Shown: positions 1-5,177 of the stretch, piece after piece | How positions within the stretch are numbered: the stretch's first letter is position 1 | How the letters are laid out: every line of letters starts with the position of its first letter | DNA from: JAZDKP01 sp043802925 | GTDB taxonomy: Bacteria; Fibrobacterota; OXYB2-FULL-49-7; JAEUSG01 | Direction of reading: 5' to 3' | Assembly (NCBI GenBank): GCA_043802925.1 | Contig: JAZDKP010000053.1 | Location: 1 to 5,177 of the forward strand | Length of the DNA: 5,177 bases | The notes under the pieces: generated by a model | The model's database searches: none | Told to the model about the DNA's origin: nothing | The model's input: the letters and a program-made list of their open reading frames with translations, nothing else | Translations under genes and position numbers: made by a program

Positions 1-3000
1 CTCATGGACTTTCAGGCGGGTGTCGCGGCCTCGAACAAAACCAGCTTCAGCCTCAGGGACGGCTACACCGGCTCCGCGCCGGTAACCGCGCTCTCCATTA
101 TCGATGCGATTGACATGGTGACCGTGACAACGGGTCCGCTCAAGTTTACGGTTTCCAAACAGCATTTCAACCTGTTCGACGAAGTCTGGCTCGATGCCGA
201 CCATAGCAACACCTATGACCTTTCGGAAAAGATAGTGGCGTCAAATCTTGCCAACGGCGGGGTCATCACGGCCGGGAGTTCGGCCGCGCAGGGCTGCGTG
301 GACGGCCAGGACCATGCCGCGTCGCAGAGCGCGCCGGAGAGCGTGAAAATCCTGGAACAGGGGCCCATAAAGGTGGTCATCCAGGTTGACGGCCGCCACT
401 ATGCGGCCTCGGGCGGGGTCGCGAAGGGGCTATACGGATATCAGGTGTTTATCACGGCGTACGCGGGCCGGCCCTATGTGGATGTCCAATATATGGTCAC
501 CAACACCTATATGGAAGGCGACAAGCCCCAAATCGGCGCGACTCCGTACAAAGTTTACGCCTGGCCGTTCAAGAAATACCTGGTGAACCTCAACCTCAAC
601 CTCGGCGGCGCTCAGAGCTACGCACTCCTCGGCGAAACCGAGGTGACAGGAAGCCTGACCGCAAGCCCGGTTCGTTTGATGCAGGACAGCGGGGCTTATA
701 CCATCACCGGCGCCACAGGCGGCGTGACAGCCAAAGGCGGCGTCGCGGTGTCGAACGGGACGCTGGGCGTGCGGGTGGCGTTGCGCGACTTCGGGCCCAA
801 CTATCCCAAGGCGATTTCGGTGCAGCAGGACAAAATGGTGCTCGAGCTTTTCCCGGAAAAGTCGGGAAATGTTTACTGGCTTGAACCCTTGAGCCGGAAG
901 AACCAGCGAATGCGGGTGGAGTTCTTCAGCAACGCGATGGCAACGGGCACGCTTCTGGCCCATTGGAAAAAGACGGATGCACCGCTCCGGGCTTTAGCGA
1001 GCGACCTCAACTGGTACTACGCGACAGAGTCATGGGATGGCACGTTCGGGCAGGCGCCCGGATTCAACCGGCTTGCGACCGGAGCGTGGCAACGCATGGC
1101 CAAACCGGCCTATGATAACGCGCATCCGGAAAATGGTTATAACGCGGGATGGGAACGCTTTGGCTACATTTCCGAATTCAACGGCGCGGGCGGCAACCCG
1201 AACATGTTAAGCTGTTACGCCAAATATTTGGTGACTGGAAATCCAACGGACTTTGAGAATGCGGAAAATATGACCTTTTATTTCAACGACATGGTTCCTC
1301 TCCACACTTCCGAAAACCGGACAACGGATCTTGCCTTCCTGTTGAATATGGAAAATCATCTTGGGGACATGGCTTTTCACTGCCCCACGGTTGGCCGCCC
1401 TTATTACCTGGCCGTTAAAGACACTTTCCCGGGTTACGCCAGTCACCGGGCCTATTATGACGGGCCCAATCTTCCGGATGCCGGGCACATGCCAAACTAC
1501 GAAGTGCTTGAGTATTATCTGCTGACCGGGGACCCTTCCACCTATTGCTCCATGCTCGACCAGGGCGTGCGCGCCGCCATCCATATCCTGTACGAAACCT
1601 ACGTCTATTATGGCGGATGGCGCTATTCGGACCACCAGGGTGCACTCGTTGACCTCGATAAGTTCTATTTTATTGACTATGGGACACGTTATATGGCCCG
1701 GCCGATGCTGGTGGCCATGCAGGCCTACGAAGTCACGGGGGACACCACCTTTTTACGCCCGGCAAAAATCATGGCGTACGACCTTCGCAATGCCGCCCGG
1801 CGGAGTCCGATAGGGCTCATCGGCGATCCCGTGGACTCCCTTGGCGGCGAAAACGCCTACGGGCGGCCGTGGCTCACAATATGGCAAACCAACCATCCGG
1901 GGGTCCCGGTGCCCATAAGCCAGATGAATGCCGGTTTCCAGAACGCCATCGGCATACGCGCCCTCTATAAATACTGGGAAGAGACCCGCGATGAGGAAAT
2001 ACGCGACCCCATCATTTTCATGGCCAAGCAGATGGAAGAGCAGGCAGCAAAGACAGGCGACACCTATCTGGGTTTTCAGTACAGCTGGACTGACTTCTGG
2101 GGCAACGGCGCACGGGCCACAGCCGAGGCGATAACCTCTGTGCCCTATAGCGGATTCACGGCTTCCAGCAGCGAGACTGTTGGCGGTGTCTGTTTCGGTT
2201 ACCTTATCAGCGGCCGACGAGATCTCTTCAATGTCGTCGAAGATGCATATTCTGCTTATTATAACACTCATTTCGATTATTCCAATGACCGCTGCATCAG
2301 CCTTTACCCGGCCAAATGGAAGAACCATAATCTTGACACCGTGCCGCCCGCGCCGGTGACTGACCTTACGGCAACGGGCACAGGCCCCGGTACAGTCCAT
2401 CTCACCTTTACTGCGCCCGGCGGCAACGGGAATGTCGGAACCGCCGCCGAGTACCAGATCAAGTACTGGCCTATTGATGTGCCCATCGTCGATGTCGTCA
2501 AACGATGGGACGCGGGTACCCAGACCGGCTGGCCGGACCTGCGCGCCCCCCTGCCCTATTCCGATACGGCGTTGCTCAACAAGGCGATTCAATACAAGAA
2601 TGAACAGGAGGTCTCCTTCTGGGCCGCGCTGAACGCCAAGAACGAACCCGCGCCGCAGGTGGCGGGGGCCGCTATGACCTTCGACCTGACCGGTCTTGTG
2701 GACGACGGAACCTACCGGTTCGCCATGGTCTCCTTTGACTCTACAGGAAACGTTTCCGGACTGTCGAACGTGGTCAGCGCTATTGTCGATGGAACGACCG
2801 TCGAGAAGGTTGAAGGGAAAGGGGACTGCCCACTCGCGCTTTATAACAACGTCCCCAACCCGTTCAATCCCTCCACCGTGATTTCCTACAGCGTACCGGG
2901 TATCGCAAGTACGGGTAATGTGTGGGTTAAACTGGAGGTCGTGAACATTCAGGGGCAGCGGGTTAAAACGCTCGTGAACGGAATGAATACAGCCGGAAGC

Positions 3001-3120
3001 CGGAGCGTCTGCTGGAACGGGACCGACAACCTCGGAAAACGCGTGGGCAGCGGCGCCTATTTTTACCGTCTCCAGTGCGGGCAGAAGGTATTGCAGAAAC
3101 CCATGGTCTATTTGCGGTAA
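1..3120 (+). CDS. Secreted PcRGLX/YetA-like (exo-rhamnogalacturonan lyase-like) protein with Fn3 and FlgD/T9SS-type C-terminal domains, 5' partial
   Basis: The frame is open from base 1, and the ATG at 4 is probably internal: no signal peptide follows it, and the first residues (LMDFQAGV) look like the end of the family's usual N-terminal barrel segment. I number residues from that ATG. Residues 1 to about 310 resemble the RIFT-barrel part of PcRGLX/YetA-like proteins, with VTVTTGPLKFTV near 40-51 and ALRDFGPNYPKAI near 258-270. Residues about 330-775 look like an alpha/alpha toroid, with TG(D/N)-type hairpin turns after Y408 and Y575 and the block GHMPNYEVLEYYLLTGD starting at 494. Residues 778 to about 930 form a fibronectin type III domain with an insertion. 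Residues 942-1038 are a FlgD-like immunoglobulin tail with NPFNPST at 952-958 and GAYFYRL near the end, a probable outer-membrane sorting signal. By family analogy it would cleave rhamnogalacturonan or a similar acidic glycan outside the cell. The domain layout is fairly sure; the substrate is not, since I could not place catalytic residues. Confidence 0.85.
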   Translation, partial: LMDFQAGVAASNKTSFSLRDGYTGSAPVTALSIIDAIDMVTVTTGPLKFTVSKQHFNLFDEVWLDADHSNTYDLSEKIVASNLANGGVITAGSSAAQGCVDGQDHAASQSAPESVKILEQGPIKVVIQVDGRHYAASGGVAKGLYGYQVFITAYAGRPYVDVQYMVTNTYMEGDKPQIGATPYKVYAWPFKKYLVNLNLNLGGAQSYALLGETEVTGSLTASPVRLMQDSGAYTITGATGGVTAKGGVAVSNGTLGVRVALRDFGPNYPKAISVQQDKMVLELFPEKSGNVYWLEPLSRKNQRMRVEFFSNAMATGTLLAHWKKTDAPLRALASDLNWYYATESWDGTFGQAPGFNRLATGAWQRMAKPAYDNAHPENGYNAGWERFGYISEFNGAGGNPNMLSCYAKYLVTGNPTDFENAENMTFYFNDMVPLHTSENRTTDLAFLLNMENHLGDMAFHCPTVGRPYYLAVKDTFPGYASHRAYYDGPNLPDAGHMPNYEVLEYYLLTGDPSTYCSMLDQGVRAAIHILYETYVYYGGWRYSDHQGALVDLDKFYFIDYGTRYMARPMLVAMQAYEVTGDTTFLRPAKIMAYDLRNAARRSPIGLIGDPVDSLGGENAYGRPWLTIWQTNHPGVPVPISQMNAGFQNAIGIRALYKYWEETRDEEIRDPIIFMAKQMEEQAAKTGDTYLGFQYSWTDFWGNGARATAEAITSVPYSGFTASSSETVGGVCFGYLISGRRDLFNVVEDAYSAYYNTHFDYSNDRCISLYPAKWKNHNLDTVPPAPVTDLTATGTGPGTVHLTFTAPGGNGNVGTAAEYQIKYWPIDVPIVDVVKRWDAGTQTGWPDLRAPLPYSDTALLNKAIQYKNEQEVSFWAALNAKNEPAPQVAGAAMTFDLTGLVDDGTYRFAMVSFDSTGNVSGLSNVVSAIVDGTTVEKVEGKGDCPLALYNNVPNPFNPSTVISYSVPGIASTGNVWVKLEVVNIQGQRVKTLVNGMNTAGSRSVCWNGTDNLGKRVGSGAYFYRLQCGQKVLQKPMVYLR

Positions 3121-3167
3121 AAGGTGCCTGATATTATTTTTCCTGTTCCTTTAACTCGGGGTTTTTG

Positions 3168-4391
3168 ATGTCTCAATATCCGCTTCCCTCCTCACTTCTG
3201 CCCGCGGCCCTGAAAAAACGCTGCATCGAAGCCGTCCGGCTCGGCGCACAGTGGCACAAGGCCAACCAGGTCCGCCATGCCTGGCCCCACTGGACCGCGG
3301 ACGCGGGCCGTTTCAACTCCTCCTTCAACCTGCGCCATCCCGAAAACCCACCCATGAAGTCCATCTGCTGGAACACCGCACGCGGCGCGCAGGCCTGCCT
3401 TTCGACCTATAAACTCACCGGAGACGCGGACGCGCTCGAGACCGCCCGTTTCGCGCTTGAATATGACAAGAGCTGCCAGATATTCTCGCCGGAGTATGCC
3501 CGGCACCGCGGCGCCTGCTTTGAGGAGACCCCGCAGAGCGACCATATCGCGGCGCGCGACACCGTGGAGACCCTGCAGGGGTTCATCAACTACTACGCGA
3601 TTACAAAGGACCCCGTGGCCCTGGAGCGCGCCCTTGCAGCCGCGGACTGGTTCACGGGCCTTTACCTGGAGCGCAAACTCTATCCAAACGGGTATATCTG
3701 GATAAAGGACAACGACCGTGGCAGCGTGAACAACGATTTTTCCCGCATCATGTTCGCGTCCGCGGCCATGGCCTTTCTTCAGCTCGATGCGCTCACAGGG
3801 ACCCCGCGCTACGCGGAAAAGGTCCCGGATGTCATGGACTGGGTCATCGAAAACTCGCTGGAGAAGGACGGAGCCATGAAAATCCACGATGGCACGGACG
3901 TGGGCCATCACGCCACAAGCAGCGGTCCCCTGGCCGGCTGTTTCACCAACGACGACGGCACCGGCGTGGCCATCATTGCCGCGGCGCGCGTCACCGGACT
4001 TGCGAAATATCGCGAAGCAGCGGAACGGTACGGCCGCTGGTGGCTCCGGCTGAACCAGATGCCCGCGACCCATGCGTCCATCCCGGCCGGCCTGCTCCTG
4101 CTGCTCGATTTCTACCGTTACACCGGAAACAAGGCCTATGTGGAAAAATCCGCGGCCTACATTGAAAAGGTCCTGGAGCTGCAGCATTCCGAACCGGCCC
4201 GCGCATTGGCCCACGGCGGGTTTAAGGGGCATGACATGACGGGCAAACGGGAGCACGACTATTTTATGAACACACCCGGGGACGAAATCATCAGCCACCG
4301 GACCACCATGTATGCCATGTTCGCGCTCGCAAAAGCGGCCGCGGAGAATGACAAGGAATGGAACCTGGCCTATTCGGCCTTTGGGTGGTAA
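3168..4391 (+). CDS. Putative alpha/alpha toroid (six-hairpin-like) carbohydrate-active protein, cytoplasmic
   Basis: This is a complete gene of 407 residues. I start it at ATG 3168, preceded by a weak CGGGG at 3157-3161; a TTG three bases earlier is also in frame but less likely. It begins MSQYPLPSSLLPAALKKR, with no hydrophobic signal sequence, so the protein is probably cytoplasmic. A helical-hairpin motif recurs: TGDADALETARFALEYD (84-100), TKDPVALERALAAADWF (146-162), TGTPRYAEKVPDVMDW (210-225), TGLAKYREAAERYGRWW (276-292) and TGNKAYVEKSAAYIEK (319-334). This spacing is typical of alpha/alpha toroid enzymes such as six-hairpin glycosidases, unsaturated uronyl hydrolases and epimerases. 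Conserved-looking acidic and aromatic patches include CFEETPQSDHIAARD (117-131) and NNDFSR (188-193). I do not recognise a specific family and do not see the WGRGNGW signature of GH105. It lies 47 bases after the tailed lyase-like gene with no terminator between them, so co-transcription is likely. A role in breaking down the oligosaccharides released by that enzyme is inference only. Confidence 0.85.
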   Translation: MSQYPLPSSLLPAALKKRCIEAVRLGAQWHKANQVRHAWPHWTADAGRFNSSFNLRHPENPPMKSICWNTARGAQACLSTYKLTGDADALETARFALEYDKSCQIFSPEYARHRGACFEETPQSDHIAARDTVETLQGFINYYAITKDPVALERALAAADWFTGLYLERKLYPNGYIWIKDNDRGSVNNDFSRIMFASAAMAFLQLDALTGTPRYAEKVPDVMDWVIENSLEKDGAMKIHDGTDVGHHATSSGPLAGCFTNDDGTGVAIIAAARVTGLAKYREAAERYGRWWLRLNQMPATHASIPAGLLLLLDFYRYTGNKAYVEKSAAYIEKVLELQHSEPARALAHGGFKGHDMTGKREHDYFMNTPGDEIISHRTTMYAMFALAKAAAENDKEWNLAYSAFGW

Positions 4392-4399
4392 AGGATGAA

Positions 4400-4428
4400 G
4401 CCGTCCTTGACTGGGACGGCGTGTAAAA
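4400..4428 (+). terminator. Possible intrinsic terminator after the toroid gene
   Basis: A perfect 7-bp stem, GCCGTCC (4400-4406) with GGACGGC (4414-4420), closes a 7-base loop and starts 9 bases after the stop codon. What follows (GTGTAAAAATT) is AT-rich but has no T run, so termination may be weak. It could also be an mRNA 3'-end stabilising hairpin. Confidence 0.45.
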
Positions 4429-4474
4429 ATTAAATTTTCAGTTCTGTGATTTGCACGCGTTCTTCGAAATAATC

Positions 4475-4548
4475 GGGCGATTAGCTCAGTTGGTTAGAGT
4501 ATTACCTTGACATGGTAGGGGTCACAGGTTCAACTCCTGTATCGCCCA
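4475..4548 (+). tRNA. tRNA-Val (anticodon GAC)
   Basis: The full cloverleaf can be folded by eye. The acceptor stem is GGGCGAT (4475-4481) with ATCGCCC (4541-4547), discriminator A at 4548. The D arm is GCTC/GAGT (4484-4487, 4497-4500) with one G-T pair. The anticodon stem is TTACC/GGTAG (4502-4506, 4514-4518) around the loop TTGACAT, which puts GAC at 4509-4511 and reads the valine codon GUC (GUU by wobble). The variable loop is GGGTC, and the T arm is ACAGG-TTCAACT-CCTGT (4524-4540), matching the TTCRANY consensus. The 3' CCA is not encoded (ATA follows), so it must be added after transcription. The gene stands alone, 83 bases after the preceding stop codon, with its own terminator directly downstream. 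Confidence 0.97.
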
Positions 4549-4554
4549 TAATCT

Positions 4555-4596
4555 AAGCCCCTCATAACAAAGATGTTAGGAGGGGCTTTTTGTTTT
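4555..4596 (+). terminator. Strong intrinsic terminator of the tRNA-Val gene
   Basis: The 9-bp stem AAGCCCCTC (4555-4563) with GAGGGGCTT (4580-4588) is extended, after one A/G mismatch, by TAACA (4565-4569) with TGTTA (4574-4578), closing on the loop AAGA. The T run TTTTT-G-TTTT follows at 4587-4596. This is a textbook rho-independent terminator on the + strand, starting 6 bases after the tRNA. On the reverse strand the stem is not followed by a T run, so it is not a good bidirectional terminator. Confidence 0.9.
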
Positions 4597-4614
4597 AAGC
4601 CTGTTGCACAAAGC

Positions 4615-4650
4615 AAGAAAGTCTCCAAAGAGCCTCGAGACCGCTTTCTT
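4615..4650. repeat. Inverted repeat able to form a bulged hairpin
   Basis: AAGAAAG (4615-4621) pairs perfectly with CTTTCTT (4644-4650). Inside it TCTC (4622-4625) pairs with GAGA (4637-4640), leaving a 3-base bulge CCG and an 11-base loop. No T run follows, so it is not an intrinsic terminator. It lies just upstream of the candidate promoter and could be an operator, a relic of a small mobile element, or chance. Confidence 0.4.
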
Positions 4651-4690
4651 AAGGTCTGCATCGACCAGGGGAAGATATCTTTCCGCACGA

Positions 4691-4719
4691 TTGACACAGC
4701 CCCACCTCTTTTTTATCTT
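4691..4719 (+). promoter_or_regulatory. Candidate sigma70-type promoter for the downstream secreted-protein gene
   Basis: A perfect -35 box TTGACA (4691-4696) is followed, after exactly 17 bases, by TATCTT (4714-4719), which matches 4 of 6 positions of TATAAT. Transcription would start near 4726 and give an untranslated leader of about 170 bases before the ATG at 4899. It lies downstream of the tRNA terminator, where an independent promoter is needed. If the host is a true Bacteroidota member, its main sigma factor prefers a different -33/-7 consensus and this call weakens. Confidence 0.4.
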
Positions 4720-4898
4720 ACCATAGTCCGTTACCACGCGAAAACTATTTAAAAAAAGAACTCGAACCGCGCCATGAACAAACGTCAAATTGTCGCGAAC
4801 AATGCATCTAACGGCAAAGTAAAATTCGAGTTTAAGTATTCAACCATTTCTGATGAACGAGGAAAAATCCTGGTCACTATCTCCTGAACACCTGTATA

Positions 4899-5177
4899 AT
4901 GAAACGATTCCGTAATCACATCTTGTACTGCCTCGCGTTTCTTGCATCTTTCTGCTTTATTCCTGTCGTACATGCGGACCAGGCACCGCCAAACGTCCTG
5001 AAGGTGAGTGCGGACTCGGTCCCAGCGGGGGACATCACAAAGCCGGACAACCGGCTGTGGGCGGTCTCCGCGCACAGTTACTACGACCTCCGGGTCGTGG
5101 TTCCCTCGGGTTTTCTGGGGAACGGCAGCCTGGCCGGTCCCGACTCCAACGACATCCAGGGCGTGGGCGTCTGGATG
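4899..5177 (+). CDS. Exported protein of unknown function, N-terminal part (runs off the window)
   Basis: An open frame of 93 codons runs from ATG 4899 to the last base without a stop, so only the N-terminus is present. It starts with a clear Sec signal peptide: basic MKRFRNH, a hydrophobic core (ILYCLAFLASFCFIPVV) and a signal peptidase I site after VHA at residue 26, leaving a mature protein that begins DQAPPNVLKV. Cys19 does not sit in a proper lipobox, so a lipoprotein is unlikely. The mature part is rich in Gly, Ser, Asp and Pro (SAHSYYDLRVVVPSGFLGNG at 58-77), as in secreted beta-rich proteins, but I do not recognise a family. The basic N-terminus supports this start; the only alternative upstream before the in-frame TGA at 4854 is a CTG at 4884. 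No Shine-Dalgarno is visible, only an AT-rich stretch. By analogy with the first gene it may be another secreted glycan-degrading or binding protein, which is inference. Confidence 0.8.
   Translation, partial: MKRFRNHILYCLAFLASFCFIPVVHADQAPPNVLKVSADSVPAGDITKPDNRLWAVSAHSYYDLRVVVPSGFLGNGSLAGPDSNDIQGVGVWM

Larger units (their letters stand above)
4597..4898. other. Intergenic region with no convincing gene
   Basis: About 300 bases separate the tRNA terminator from the next start codon, and they are clearly more AT-rich than the flanking genes. The region holds a hairpin-forming inverted repeat (4615-4650) and a sigma70-like promoter (4691-4719). A 37-codon open frame on the + strand (ATG 4774 to TGA 4887, starting MNKRQIVANNASNGK) has no ribosome binding site and no recognisable family. 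A 70-codon frame on the reverse strand (4788 to 4576) runs into the terminator and looks like chance or a relic. I see no tRNA-derived direct repeat that would mark an integration site. Confidence 0.6.

Noticed and set aside
1753..2592. Reverse-strand open frame of 279 codons
   Set aside because: It is antisense to the toroid and Fn3 parts of the first gene, where the + strand translation shows clear domain motifs.
3192..4298. Reverse-strand open frame of 368 codons
   Set aside because: It is antisense to the 407-residue toroid gene. Long antisense frames are common in GC-rich genes, and its translation is low-complexity (Gly, Val, Arg, His) without recognisable domains.
4576..4788. Reverse-strand open frame of 70 codons after the tRNA
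   Set aside because: It ends inside the tRNA terminator, has no visible ribosome binding site, matches no family I know and overlaps a + strand promoter candidate. Chance is the simplest explanation.
4871..4900. TGGTCA-18 bp-TATAAT as a promoter
   Set aside because: The perfect TATAAT overlaps the ATG at 4899, so transcription would start inside the coding region and remove the basic start of the signal peptide. The upstream TTGACA/TATCTT pair fits better.
4785..5075. Reverse-strand open frame of 96 codons
   Set aside because: It lies over the signal-peptide gene, whose + strand frame is far more convincing; the reverse frame has the Arg/Val/Cys-rich look of a shadow.

Overview
The window looks bacterial and comes from a free-living polysaccharide degrader. 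The genes are GC-rich, closely spaced and mostly on the + strand. The first protein ends in a FlgD-type immunoglobulin-like tail with the motif NPFNPST, of the kind used as a type IX secretion or C-terminal sorting domain. Such tails are common in the Fibrobacterota/Chlorobi/Bacteroidota (FCB) group and in related uncultured lineages such as Latescibacterota and KSB1. The phylum is an inference from that one domain and from weak Shine-Dalgarno signals; no marker gene is present.

Layout: bases 1-3120 hold the 3' part of a large secreted enzyme that resembles the PcRGLX/YetA exo-rhamnogalacturonan lyase-like family (a barrel domain, then an alpha/alpha toroid), followed by a fibronectin type III domain and the FlgD-like tail. 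After 47 bases comes a complete 407-residue protein (3168-4391) with no signal peptide and a repeated helical-hairpin pattern typical of alpha/alpha toroid carbohydrate enzymes. A hairpin at 4400-4420 may end this unit. A tRNA-Val(GAC) follows at 4475-4548 with its own strong intrinsic terminator (4555-4596). Bases 4597-4898 contain no convincing gene, but do hold an inverted repeat and a good sigma70-like promoter. From 4899 to the window end is the start of a second exported protein with a clear signal peptide; it is open at the right edge.

How they could work together (inference): the tailed enzyme would act outside the cell or on its surface on an acidic polysaccharide such as pectin, and the neighbouring leaderless toroid protein might process the released sugars in the cytoplasm. 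The tRNA and its terminator separate this pair from the next secreted-protein gene. I found no CRISPR array, no intact mobile element and no clearly new defence or RNA system.
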